Part shown: in pieces, positions 1-7,375 of the stretch | How positions within the stretch are numbered: position 1 is the first letter of the stretch | Layout: every line of letters starts with the position of its first letter | Source of the DNA: Bacteriovoracaceae bacterium | Lineage (GTDB): Bacteria; Bdellovibrionota; Bacteriovoracia; Bacteriovoracales; Bacteriovoracaceae | Reading direction: 5' to 3' | DNA length: 50,274 nt | Assembly: GCA_019752535.1 (NCBI GenBank) | Contig: JAIEMA010000065.1 | Coordinates: forward strand, 1 to 50,274 | The notes under the pieces: model-generated | Seen by the model: the letters and a program-made list of their open reading frames with translations, nothing else | Told to the model about the DNA's origin: nothing | The model's database searches: none | Program-made: the position numbers and the translations under genes

Positions 1-94
1 CTAATAAAGCGTGACGCACAATACAAGTTATAATTGAAAAAAACGTTTCACTTATAAGGGGCATGTCCAGTGCATGCCACAGAAGTAAGTAAAG

Positions 95-949
95 ATGATT
101 GGAACCATCCTCCAAATTGATCAATGCCTTCTAAATAAAGATCAGCTCCACAAACGTCTACGTGAAACAAGTGATGAGAAAATATTTTTGCTTGAGAAAA
201 AATATGGAGTGAAAGCACCGTCTGTAGAAGAAGAGACTGAACGTCTTTGGACTCTTGGTCAAAATATGAAAGAGTTTGTTGGTGATGCGTTTGGTATTCT
301 TCAAGATGCTCTTGTTCGTGGAAAAAAAGTTCTTTATGAAGGGGCTCAAGGCTCACTTCTTGATGTCGACTATGGAACTTATCCTTATGTCACTTCCTCA
401 AACACCACGGCTTCAGGTGTCCACACCGGAGCAGGAACATTGAGCGGAAAGATTGATGAAGTATTGGGGATCACCAAAGCCTACACCACTCGTGTGGGAG
501 AAGGTCCGTTCCCTACTGAACTCTTTGATGATGTCGGTAAATACATTCAAAAAACGGGCAATGAAATTGGGGCCACAACAGGACGTATTCGTCGTTGCGG
601 CTGGCTCGATCTTCCACTTCTTCGCTACGCGATTCAGTGCTCATCACTAACTTCAATTGCACTCACCAAACTTGATATTCTCTCAGGCATGGATGTGCTT
701 AAAGTTTGTGAAGCCTATAAATGTGATGGAAAAATCTTCACCACTGCTCGCCCAGGAATGGATCTCTCTAGAGTTGAACCCGTCTATCGTGATCTCAAAC
801 CATTCAAAGATGATTTCAACTCAGACAAACTTTCTGTAGAACTGAGCGCTTACATTAATTTAATCGAAGAAGAACTTAAAATTCCTGTCGGAATTGCCGC
901 CTACGGCCCCGATCGCCAACAAATTAAATTCAGAAAAGACTACTTCTAA
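95..949 (+). CDS. purA: Adenylosuccinate synthetase, 5'-truncated
   Basis: This is the C-terminal two thirds of PurA, which joins IMP and aspartate using GTP in AMP synthesis. Visible motifs are EGAQG (residues 82-86), [12 protein letters not shown] (95-106), [11 protein letters not shown] (about 132-142) and the R-x-R-R-x-GWLD segment. The family is about 430 aa long; only about 284 aa can be read here. The N-terminal G-D-E-G-K-G-K nucleotide loop and roughly 130 residues are absent. Upstream of the ATG at 95 there are stops in all three frames (for example TAA at 86-88). Yet bases 50-95 still resemble the RGIGPxxxxKV region if several single-base shifts are allowed, so the listed start is not the biological one. 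Contig-edge sequence errors explain this better than true gene decay, because the rest of the frame is intact. Identity is certain; completeness is not. Confidence 0.9.
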   Translation: MIGTILQIDQCLLNKDQLHKRLRETSDEKIFLLEKKYGVKAPSVEEETERLWTLGQNMKEFVGDAFGILQDALVRGKKVLYEGAQGSLLDVDYGTYPYVTSSNTTASGVHTGAGTLSGKIDEVLGITKAYTTRVGEGPFPTELFDDVGKYIQKTGNEIGATTGRIRRCGWLDLPLLRYAIQCSSLTSIALTKLDILSGMDVLKVCEAYKCDGKIFTTARPGMDLSRVEPVYRDLKPFKDDFNSDKLSVELSAYINLIEEELKIPVGIAAYGPDRQQIKFRKDYF

Positions 950-961
950 TTTATTTACATT

Positions 962-991
962 CAGGAATCAAGGCCTTGCACTTGATTCCTG
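962..991 (+). terminator. Hairpin after purA
   Basis: A perfect 11-bp inverted repeat (CAGGAATCAAG / CTTGATTCCTG) with an 8-base loop lies 12 bases after the purA stop. No clear T-run follows, so it may be a weak terminator or an mRNA 3'-end stabilising hairpin. Confidence 0.5.
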
Positions 992-1082
992 GATGATCAA
1001 ATCTAGTTTATTAAGCTGCCTTAAACATTCAACTTTTTCCTCAAACTTGCCGTAAACTAAAGATCAATTCTGAGGAGAATTC

Positions 1083-1841
1083 ATGAGTAGAAAGTCTGTT
1101 TTAATGATCGATGACAATGCTGATCTAGTTGAAGTGGCGAAAGTTCTCTTTGATGCCAAAGAGTTTATGTTTGTCGCCGCTAAAGATGGAACTGAGGGAT
1201 TGTTTAAAGCTAAAAATCAAAAATTTGATGTCATTATTTGTGATATCAAAATGCCTCGAATGGATGGAATTACATTCGCTCAAGAATTTAGACGAACCAT
1301 TAAACATGAAACGCCAATTTTATTTTATAGTGGCCATCTTGAAGAGATGCCGCTGTCTCTGAAGAACTTAAAGGGTCTCTACCGACTAGCGAAACCTTCT
1401 CAAGGCTATGAGCTCGTCCAAAAAGTGCGAAGTCTCGCCAGTGGCGTAACAGAAGCAGCTGCACCAACCCCGGCCAATATTAACCAAAGACGTTTTAGTG
1501 CCGGCTCATTTATTTTTCATGAAGCAGAAAATGGGGCAGAAGCCTTTATGGTAGATGAAGGTGAAGTGGAACTCGTCAAAGAGAATCCCGATGGCTCAGT
1601 CATTGTTCTCGATACACTTCATGCGGGTGAGTTTTTAGGAACCTGGGCTCCCACTGATGGACAATTTCGCTTTCATGGAGCTCGCGCTAAAACAGTCGTC
1701 AAATTAACTGAAATTCCACAAGCTTTGATCAAAAAAGAAATGGAAGGAAAACCTGCGTGGTTTGAAGCACTCGTTCGTGGGAAACATCAGCGCCTTCAGG
1801 CGAGCTTCCAAAGACTAAAAAAAGAACTTAAAGCAAGTTAG
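1083..1841 (+). CDS. Response regulator with cNMP-binding-like domain
   Basis: 252 aa. Residues 1-118 form a REC domain: acidic pair D10/D11, phospho-acceptor D54 in CDIKMPRMDG, and conserved K104 in RLAKPS. After a Pro/Ala linker (about 118-130), residues 130-250 look like a cyclic-nucleotide-binding beta-roll (GSFIFHEAENGAEAFMVDEG, then a GEFLG segment). There is no DNA-binding domain, so it probably acts through protein contacts or allostery. A strong Shine-Dalgarno (CTGAGGAGAA) precedes the ATG. The gene converges on mtaB with a 4-bp stop overlap. REC-cNMP fusions are known in Bdellovibrionota-type genomes; the ligand and the partner kinase are unknown. Confidence 0.82.
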   Translation: MSRKSVLMIDDNADLVEVAKVLFDAKEFMFVAAKDGTEGLFKAKNQKFDVIICDIKMPRMDGITFAQEFRRTIKHETPILFYSGHLEEMPLSLKNLKGLYRLAKPSQGYELVQKVRSLASGVTEAAAPTPANINQRRFSAGSFIFHEAENGAEAFMVDEGEVELVKENPDGSVIVLDTLHAGEFLGTWAPTDGQFRFHGARAKTVVKLTEIPQALIKKEMEGKPAWFEALVRGKHQRLQASFQRLKKELKAS

Positions 1842-3148
1842 AGGATGATTCCGTCTAAAACTGAACCATTCCAACTCATGAGGCTCACATGTTTGATTTG
1901 ATTAGAAAGATTTTCATTAGAGCGTGCTCGAACTTTTATAAATTGCGGAGTGTAGCCCTCCCACCATCCCTCTTTTTGAGATTCAAAGAGAACTTCCGTT
2001 TTTGATCCCGCAAGCTCGTGGGCAAATGCATCGAGCTTTGCCTCTCCAAGCATAATCAAATCACGCACTCGACGTTTTTTATCGACGGAACTCACCTGGT
2101 CCGGGAGTTTTGCCGCCGTGGTGTTTTGACGTTTTGAGAAGGGAAAAACATGAAAGTGAGTGATGGGCAGCTCTCTTAAAAGATTGAATGTCTCTAAAAA
2201 CTGCTCTTCGCTCTCACCCGGAAAGCCTGCAATGATATCTGCGCCAATTGCCGTTTTAGGAAAATAAGAGGTGACCATTGAAATCACTTCTTTATATTTA
2301 GCGACATCATACTTCCGTCGCATATTTTTTAAGATTGAATCTGATCCCGACTGCAAAGGAATGTGGAAATGATCCAAATACTTTCCAGAATTCTTTAAAA
2401 CTTTTAAGAGCTCTTCATTAATTGTATTGGGCTCGACCGATGAGAGCCTTAATCGCTTTAAGCCGTCAATTTCAACCAACTGCTGACAGAGATCAGAGAG
2501 TTTTTCACCAGAGCTCGCTTCATACTCACCTACATTCACTCCAGTTAGTACCACCTCTTTGAATCCACTACTCACAAGCTTATTGGCTTCTGCGATCACA
2601 TCTTTAATGGGCTGAGTCCGTGAGCGGCCGCGAGCAAAGGGGATAATACAAAAACTACAAATGTAGTTACAGCCATCTTGAATTTTTAAGAAAGCACGGG
2701 TGTGACTATCGGCAAGCGTGGTAGCCGCTCCCCAAAACTCAGAGGATTTATCGATTCTCACCATCACATCTTCATCAGTTTCAACGGCCAAAGCATCAAG
2801 ATGATCAAAGACGCGATATTTTTCAGACGTTCCTAAAATCAGGTCCACGCCTTCCATCTTCTTAATTTTTTCAGCTTCCATTTGGGCGTAGCATCCGGCG
2901 ACGACTATTTTTGCATCCGGAGCACTGGCACGGGCCTTTCGAATAAGGTTCCTGCAAGAACTATCCGCTCCATCAGTGACTGTGCATGTATTAAGAAAGA
3001 CCAAATCGGCCGGCTGGCCCAATTCGACAATTTCATAGCCTCTATCCACAAATCCTTGGGCTATAGAGCCAGTCTCTGAAAAATTTAGCCGACACCCAAG
3101 GGTGTGTAGGGCGACGCGTTTATGGGCTTCTGAGGGGTTTAATTCCAT
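1838..3148 (-). CDS. mtaB: MtaB-type tRNA methylthiotransferase
   Basis: 436-aa radical SAM methylthiotransferase of the MiaB/MtaB family. It is predicted to convert t6A37 to ms2t6A37 in ANN-decoding tRNAs. The N-terminal UPF0004 domain carries the auxiliary [4Fe-4S] cysteines C19, C55 and C86. The radical SAM C-x3-C-x2-C is C160/C164/C167, followed by IIPFARGRSR, which is closer to MtaB than to MiaB. A C-terminal TRAM-like region (about 375-436) should bind tRNA. Length and domain order are normal. No strong Shine-Dalgarno is seen before the ATG. It lies next to a tRNA-Lys(UUU) gene; lysine tRNA is a known MtaB substrate, but the adjacency may be chance. MtaB over MiaB or RimO is fairly secure. 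Confidence 0.88.
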   Translation of the reverse strand: MELNPSEAHKRVALHTLGCRLNFSETGSIAQGFVDRGYEIVELGQPADLVFLNTCTVTDGADSSCRNLIRKARASAPDAKIVVAGCYAQMEAEKIKKMEGVDLILGTSEKYRVFDHLDALAVETDEDVMVRIDKSSEFWGAATTLADSHTRAFLKIQDGCNYICSFCIIPFARGRSRTQPIKDVIAEANKLVSSGFKEVVLTGVNVGEYEASSGEKLSDLCQQLVEIDGLKRLRLSSVEPNTINEELLKVLKNSGKYLDHFHIPLQSGSDSILKNMRRKYDVAKYKEVISMVTSYFPKTAIGADIIAGFPGESEEQFLETFNLLRELPITHFHVFPFSKRQNTTAAKLPDQVSSVDKKRRVRDLIMLGEAKLDAFAHELAGSKTEVLFESQKEGWWEGYTPQFIKVRARSNENLSNQIKHVSLMSWNGSVLDGIIL

Positions 3149-3227
3149 TGAAAGCGCACTTTAGGTCACTGGATTTTATTTGTCCAAGCCCCATGGAAAT
3201 TTACCTCACTAAACAAGTCAAAACCGC

Positions 3228-3257
3228 TTGACGAATAACTCGCGCGACCATTACTTT
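3228..3257 (+). promoter_or_regulatory. Putative sigma70 promoter for the tRNA pair
   Basis: TTGACG (3228-3233) and TACTTT (3252-3257) are spaced by 18 bp, about 25 bases before tRNA-Lys. The -35 is close to consensus; the -10 is weak. The region between contains a G+C-rich run as often seen at stable-RNA promoters. Confidence 0.5.
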
Positions 3258-3281
3258 AGGGTTTCTGTTTTTTAGAGAAAT

Positions 3282-3358
3282 GGTCTCGTAGCTCAGTTGG
3301 TTAGAGCATCTCACTTTTAATGAGAGGGTCGGGCGTTCGAGTCGCCCCGAGATCACCA
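3282..3358 (+). tRNA. tRNA-Lys (anticodon TTT)
   Basis: Full cloverleaf. The acceptor stem is GGTCTCG paired with CGAGATC (one G-U), with encoded CCA at 3356-3358. The D arm is GCTC/GAGC. The anticodon stem is TCTCA/TGAGA with loop CTTTTAA, placing anticodon TTT at 3316-3318. The T arm is GGGCG-TTCGAGT-CGCCC. It lies 26 bases before tRNA-Glu and is probably co-transcribed. Confidence 0.97.
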
Positions 3359-3384
3359 TCTAAAACATTGAATTTGCTAGATAT

Positions 3385-3462
3385 GGTCCCATCGTCTAGC
3401 CCGGTCTAGGACATCGCCTTTTCACGGCGGTAACTGGGGTTCGAATCCCCATGGGACTACCA
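3385..3462 (+). tRNA. tRNA-Glu (anticodon TTC)
   Basis: Cloverleaf with acceptor GGTCCCA pairing TGGGACT (first pair G-U) and encoded CCA at 3460-3462. The anticodon loop is TTTTCAC with TTC at 3421-3423. The T arm is GGGGT-TCGAATC-CCC-like. A hairpin terminator follows within 6 bases. Confidence 0.96.
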
Positions 3463-3467
3463 AATAT

Positions 3468-3497
3468 AAAAAAGCCTCGCGAATGCGGGGCTTTTTT
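3468..3497 (+). terminator. Bidirectional terminator after the tRNAs
   Basis: An A-run and GCC-T-CGC face GCG-G-GGC and a T-run around a 4-base GAAT loop (stem 3468-3480 and 3485-3497). The A-run and T-run flank the stem on both sides, so it can terminate the tRNA transcript on + and the REC-CheX gene on -, whose stop codon (3496-3498) overlaps the T-run. Confidence 0.85.
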
Positions 3498-4356
3498 ATT
3501 TGTTCTCAGTTGAACGTAAAACCACCTCTAAAACAAATCCACCTTCTGGCGTTTCAAAGCGAGTAGAGAAACATAATCCCGGGACTGTGTGCTTGAGAGA
3601 ATGCTGAGAACCAGTGACGACAGTGGGAAGAGCAAGACCGAAAGCAAATCCCTTTTTATTCAATTCTGTTTTGGCATATCCATAGATCTGATTCGAGATT
3701 TCACCCACAGCATCCATTGTTCCTTCATCAATCTTTTCAATTTTTTCACCAAACATTCTTCCCACGGCCCCAAGAAAACATTCTTCCTCAAATGAAATCG
3801 ACATGCTTCCTTCGAGATGAGGACTCAGAAGTTGAATGACTCCAGAGATATCTCCCTTCACTTGCCCTTCTTTACGAACGTAGGTTTCCTGCTTTTTAGT
3901 AGGGGTTGTACAAAGTTTATCCATGACCATCAGAGTGCCATCAATAAATGGATTTGCAATTTCAGCCGTGATCGTTTGATTGATTTCATGAGTAAGGGTC
4001 GCTCCAACATATTTCGCCAGAGTTTGAAGCTCAACGGGCTTCTCCATGAATACGACTTGCCCATTCATCTTGTTTGCATCAAAGACATCATGTCCAGAAG
4101 CCACAACAACATAATCGGGTTGATTGATTTTTGGTAATTCTTGGACAGCTTCCATGAGTTGGTGGCCATCCATTTTAGGCATCTTGATGTCAGTGATCAT
4201 CAAATCATAATGATCTTGAACGAGCTTCACTAAGGCTTGAGTGCCATCGGCTGAATGATCTATTTTTAAATTATTATCTTTAAATCGATGAGAGAGGTAA
4301 TCGGTCATTACATCTCTAAACTCAGATTCATCATCAACAATTAGAATTTTTTTCAG
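3496..4356 (-). CDS. Response regulator with CheX-like domain, CTG start
   Basis: 286 aa from the proposed CTG at 4356-4354. REC domain: K-K-I-L-I-V-D8-D9, phospho-acceptor D56 in ITDIKMPKMDG, K106 in FMEKP. A CheX/CheC-type domain follows (about 136-286) with an E219-I-S-N222 motif matching the E-x2-N phosphatase signature of that family. The first in-frame ATG (4308) would delete the first REC strand and both acidic residues, so it cannot give a working receiver. The only upstream in-frame codons after the stop at about 4371 are CAG GGA GTT CTT CTG. An AGGGAG Shine-Dalgarno sits 5 bases before CTG. A sequencing indel in the adjacent A7 run is an alternative. It likely dephosphorylates, or acts on, a CheY-like protein. 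Confidence 0.8.
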   Translation of the reverse strand: MKKILIVDDESEFRDVMTDYLSHRFKDNNLKIDHSADGTQALVKLVQDHYDLMITDIKMPKMDGHQLMEAVQELPKINQPDYVVVASGHDVFDANKMNGQVVFMEKPVELQTLAKYVGATLTHEINQTITAEIANPFIDGTLMVMDKLCTTPTKKQETYVRKEGQVKGDISGVIQLLSPHLEGSMSISFEEECFLGAVGRMFGEKIEKIDEGTMDAVGEISNQIYGYAKTELNKKGFAFGLALPTVVTGSQHSLKHTVPGLCFSTRFETPEGGFVLEVVLRSTENK

Positions 4357-4418
4357 AAGAACTCCCTGTTAAACATTACTTATTCTAAAGAGAGTTCAAT
4401 TTTTATCTATGACAAAAA

Positions 4419-4817
4419 TCAGTTAGCTATTAAAAGCTCACTATCTGGATTTAAACACTGGGAAATTATATGACTAAAAGTGGGTAAATGTGATGACTTC
4501 AGAACGAATTGCACAGGCAATTGTGAATGTATGACAGCTTCTTTGTCGGACATTGCGATGATTTTTTTAGGGTGATAGAGAGCAGGCAGAGTTTCAAGTA
4601 AAGAAATAAGAGTAAGGCCTTGCTTGTCTGCCATATTGAGATCAGTCACCAAAAGATCAAAATTCTTCAAGGCCATAAGTGCCATGGCTTCCTCAACAGT
4701 CTTAGCCGTCACAAAACTAAGTGGAACATTATAAATAGTCCGTAGAATATGCATTTGAAACATTTCAGAAAAGAATGGCTCATTATCGACTAGCAAAACT
4801 CTTTTAAGATTTTCCAT
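4419..4817 (-). CDS. Stand-alone receiver (REC) protein
   Basis: 132 aa, a single receiver domain with no output domain. D11 is followed by N12 rather than the usual second acid (VLLVDNEP). The phospho-acceptor is D59 in LLVTDLNMADKQG, and the conserved Lys is K107 in FVLKSS. The usual MPxMDG loop is changed to NMADKQG. The D-to-N change at the Mg2+-binding pair may weaken or alter phosphorylation. Its start lies inside the end of the upstream Crp/Fnr gene (28-bp overlap), so the two are probably translationally coupled. Partner kinase and target unknown. Confidence 0.8.
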   Translation of the reverse strand: MENLKRVLLVDNEPFFSEMFQMHILRTIYNVPLSFVTAKTVEEAMALMALKNFDLLVTDLNMADKQGLTLISLLETLPALYHPKKIIAMSDKEAVIHSQLPVQFVLKSSHLPTFSHIISQCLNPDSELLIAN

Positions 4818-5494
4818 GGCATAATTCCTTCAGTAAATCTGGACGTAAAAAGATAATAGTTTTCAGACACACCAATAATTTTTTCATTTTTTAATTCGGC
4901 TAAAACGCGAATAAATGTTTCCGTGGCGACTCCAATCATTGATGACATCTCTTCCCTTGTAAGTGGAAGTTCAAGTCTTAATCCATAAGAGGTCTCTAAA
5001 CTGTGATTCTCTGCAAAGTCTGATAAAAGATACATGACTTTTGATCTCACACTTTTGCTTAAATTTTGAGACAATTTATCGAGTGTTTTCACTCTGCTCT
5101 GCTCACTTCTCTTGTAGAGAGAGAGCAAAAACTTGGGAGACTTTTCAACCAGCTCGGACAGATCATGAGAGACGATCTGCAGAGCCTTCACATCTGTTAG
5201 CGCAAATGCAGATAAGTTCATTTGTGATTCTAATTCAGCTAAAATGTCATTAGCCCCCAAGACTGAAACCACATTTTCCCGGCCATCTAGGCTCGTTTTT
5301 GAAAGCTTTAATTTTCCACTCAAAATACAGTGGAGACCACTGACTCGGGACCCTGCTTTAAACAGAAATTCACCTTTCTTAATGGCAACAGCTCTCTTTA
5401 ATCTTAAGACGTCGACCAAGGTTTGATCATCTATATCGGGAAACAAGTGCTGAGCTTGCTTGAGAGTCAGAGACTCATTTTCAGAGCTGTTCAT
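4790..5494 (-). CDS. Crp/Fnr-family transcription regulator
   Basis: 234 aa. The N-terminal cyclic-nucleotide-binding-like beta-roll spans about residues 20-115 (KKGEFLFKAGSRVSGLHCIL), then a dimerisation helix, then a winged helix-turn-helix (about 178-205; LTREEMSSMIGVATETFIRV), the typical Crp recognition region. The HTH is nearly identical to that of the paralogue at 5586-6275, so their binding sites may be alike. AAGGAA precedes the ATG. It overlaps the downstream REC gene by 28 bp in another frame. No FNR cysteine cluster is present; the effector cannot be told from sequence. Confidence 0.86.
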   Translation of the reverse strand: MNSSENESLTLKQAQHLFPDIDDQTLVDVLRLKRAVAIKKGEFLFKAGSRVSGLHCILSGKLKLSKTSLDGRENVVSVLGANDILAELESQMNLSAFALTDVKALQIVSHDLSELVEKSPKFLLSLYKRSEQSRVKTLDKLSQNLSKSVRSKVMYLLSDFAENHSLETSYGLRLELPLTREEMSSMIGVATETFIRVLAELKNEKIIGVSENYYLFTSRFTEGIMPWKILKEFC

Positions 5495-5520
5495 TCATTT
5501 CCTTTAAATTGATTAAGGAA

Positions 5521-5529
5521 ATCATAACA
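5521..5529 (-). promoter_or_regulatory. Putative extended -10 of the Crp-REC operon
   Basis: On the minus strand TGTTATGAT gives an extended -10 (TG-n-TATGAT), 27 bases before the start codon at 5494. No good -35 is visible at 17 bp, in keeping with an extended -10 promoter. Confidence 0.4.
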
Positions 5530-5585
5530 GCAGGAGTTTTCTAAATTGAAATCGTTAACATCATTTTACAAATGGAGTGTTAGGA

Positions 5586-6275
5586 CTATTTTACAAACAG
5601 AAGATCAGGTTTTAAGACAATGATTTTACGCCCATTAAGAGCGATGACTTCATTTTTCTTCAAATCTGTTAAAACACGTATAAACGTTTCTGTGGCGACG
5701 CCAATCATTGAAGAGAGCTCATCACGAGAGAGGCTTAAATCAATCTCAGTTGCAGTCCCTATTTTTTTACCATGCTCTTGATAGAGGTCTTGTAAAAGAT
5801 AAATCACTCTCTCTTTTGCATTTTTAGAAACTAGATCTGAGAGCCTACTTTGAATTTCATTCTTCTTCTTATAAAGCCTTTGAATAGAGCTCATCGCAAA
5901 ACCAGAGTTTGTCTTTATCAAATGACTAAACGTCGACTGCTCAAAACTGCACATTTTTACAGGAGAAATAGCGGTAGCTGTGAACTCATAGTTCTTCTCT
6001 AAACTTCCACACATATCTCCTGGCGAGAGAAGACGAATAAGGCTCTCTCTACCACTGTCGCTTTGATGACTAATCTTCACTTTCCCCGATCCTATGCAAT
6101 GAAAGTGAGAGACCTGACTTCCGATAAGACTCAAGTCCTCTAAGGTTCTTAATTCCGAAACAGTCTTTAGCTCTTTAACTGACTCAATAAAATCGGACTC
6201 AAGCTCATAGAAGAGACTTTTTTCAAAGGCAGGGCAATCCACGCAGGACAGTTTTTCAGCTGATTTTTTCATCAC
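5586..6275 (-). CDS. Crp/Fnr-family regulator with FNR-like cysteines
   Basis: 229 aa. Beta-roll (about 30-115), dimer helix and winged HTH (about 182-212, LSRDELSSMIGVATETFIRV). An N-terminal C11-V-D-C14-P motif and C109 (VKMCSFE) recall the N-terminal C-x2-C and the beta-roll cysteine (C122 in E. coli) that bind the oxygen-labile [4Fe-4S] of FNR. C60 and C89 are further candidates. The third close N-terminal Cys of E. coli FNR is missing, so an iron-sulphur or thiol redox role is an inference only. It lies upstream of the paralogous Crp gene in the same direction, 91 bases away with its own likely promoter between. Confidence 0.85.
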   Translation of the reverse strand: MMKKSAEKLSCVDCPAFEKSLFYELESDFIESVKELKTVSELRTLEDLSLIGSQVSHFHCIGSGKVKISHQSDSGRESLIRLLSPGDMCGSLEKNYEFTATAISPVKMCSFEQSTFSHLIKTNSGFAMSSIQRLYKKKNEIQSRLSDLVSKNAKERVIYLLQDLYQEHGKKIGTATEIDLSLSRDELSSMIGVATETFIRVLTDLKKNEVIALNGRKIIVLKPDLLFVK

Positions 6276-6337
6276 TTTTTATAAGATCAGATATTTGATA
6301 AATTCGGATTCAACAGCCTTTAGACAAACCTTGACGC

Positions 6338-6368
6338 TTGACACAAAGGAGAGCTTTCCTATTATAAA
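6338..6368 (+). promoter_or_regulatory. Putative sigma70 promoter for the secreted protein-TerC operon
   Basis: A perfect TTGACA (6338-6343) is followed by overlapping -10 candidates TATTAT (6360-6365, 16-bp spacer) and TATAAA (6363-6368). The start codon lies about 45 bases further on. Confidence 0.6.
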
Positions 6369-6412
6369 TCAACACTTTACCAACAGCAGCTCAACCCACT
6401 ACCCTTAGACTA

Positions 6413-7372
6413 ATGGCTTTATTTTTTTTCACCATTACACTCTTCATCTCTGGGTTGAGTTGGGCTCAAGAGACTGCCTCCATACCTCATGAGCCTACTC
6501 CCGCCATGATGGTTTCTCCCAAGGAGTCAGATAAGCCTGGTGAGACGGCCAGACTTCTCGATGGAACTCACTCTTTAGTCTCAAGTCGATTATCAGGCTT
6601 GGCCAACCGAGTGGACTCATTTTTTGGAGATAAGCGCGCAGATGATGAATTAAATCGCTCCTCCATCCGCCTTGCCTACTCCTACCAGCTGCGAATGGAG
6701 CAACTTCCTGTTAAAGACTTTCAATTTCGCTTCAATTTAAGGCTCCCTCATCTTGAAGAAAAATTTAAATACTCTGTAAAAAAAAATGAAGCGGATAAAT
6801 CTTCACCGGCCGATTCTCAAAACCCAACTCCATTACTGCCTCCCAAAGTAGTAGAGGAAGAAAAAGAGCCTTGGCGATTTAGGGCGGATACTGGAATAAA
6901 TGTCGGTTATCCACCAGTCGTGTTTACTCGAGGCCGAATACGTAAAAACTGGCATCTTCCAATCTTTATTCAACGTTTTACTGGTGAGATGGGTTGGTTT
7001 AGTAACCAGGGTTTTATTCAAGATACTTCCCTTTTTCATGACTATGATCTCGATGACGAAGTGCTATTTCGTATCTCCAATGAGCAATCTTGGACCATTA
7101 ACAGAAAAAATTTCGTCACTTCTCATGGGCCCAGTATCATTCACAAAATTACTGACGATGATGCCATTTCTTATAACTTGAGAGTTCAAAGCAAGGTCGA
7201 TCACATATGGTACGTGACTAACTATAGTGCAAGTGTGTCTTATCGACGCAATTTGAGAGATCAATGGTTGTACGGAGAGCTTACTCCTGCGCTAGACTTT
7301 CCTAGGTATAGAGATTTTAGAAGATCTCCATCAATTATGTTCAAATTAGAAACCCTATTCGGACCGAGGTGA
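6413..7372 (+). CDS. Secreted or outer-membrane protein of unknown function
   Basis: 319 aa. An N-terminal signal peptide (hydrophobic residues 2-17, cleavage probably after SWA at about 18) precedes a Pro/Glu-rich linker (about 130-150). The C-terminal half (about 155-319) is rich in alternating aromatic and charged strands such as TGINVGYPPVVFTRG and ends in an FRRSPSIMFKLETLFG segment, suggesting a beta-barrel or beta-rich envelope protein. I do not recognise a named family. The terC GTG starts 3 bases after its stop, so the two are co-transcribed and may act together in metal handling or envelope stress. No clear Shine-Dalgarno precedes the ATG. Confidence 0.7.
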   Translation: MALFFFTITLFISGLSWAQETASIPHEPTPAMMVSPKESDKPGETARLLDGTHSLVSSRLSGLANRVDSFFGDKRADDELNRSSIRLAYSYQLRMEQLPVKDFQFRFNLRLPHLEEKFKYSVKKNEADKSSPADSQNPTPLLPPKVVEEEKEPWRFRADTGINVGYPPVVFTRGRIRKNWHLPIFIQRFTGEMGWFSNQGFIQDTSLFHDYDLDDEVLFRISNEQSWTINRKNFVTSHGPSIIHKITDDDAISYNLRVQSKVDHIWYVTNYSASVSYRRNLRDQWLYGELTPALDFPRYRDFRRSPSIMFKLETLFGPR

Positions 7373-7375
7373 TTT

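Noticed and set aside
48-356. Minus-strand open frame of about 100 codons over purA
   Set aside because: It runs antisense to the conserved PurA coding sequence; no recognisable motif.
5490-5530. TTGAT...ATCAT resembling an FNR/Crp box before the Crp-REC operon
   Set aside because: Spacing is 7 rather than 4 bases and half-sites are imperfect; the match may be chance AT-rich sequence overlapping the -10.
6276-6412. Possible FNR-type operator between the divergent genes
   Set aside because: TTGAT and ATTCAA half-sites are spaced wrongly; only the + strand promoter is well supported.
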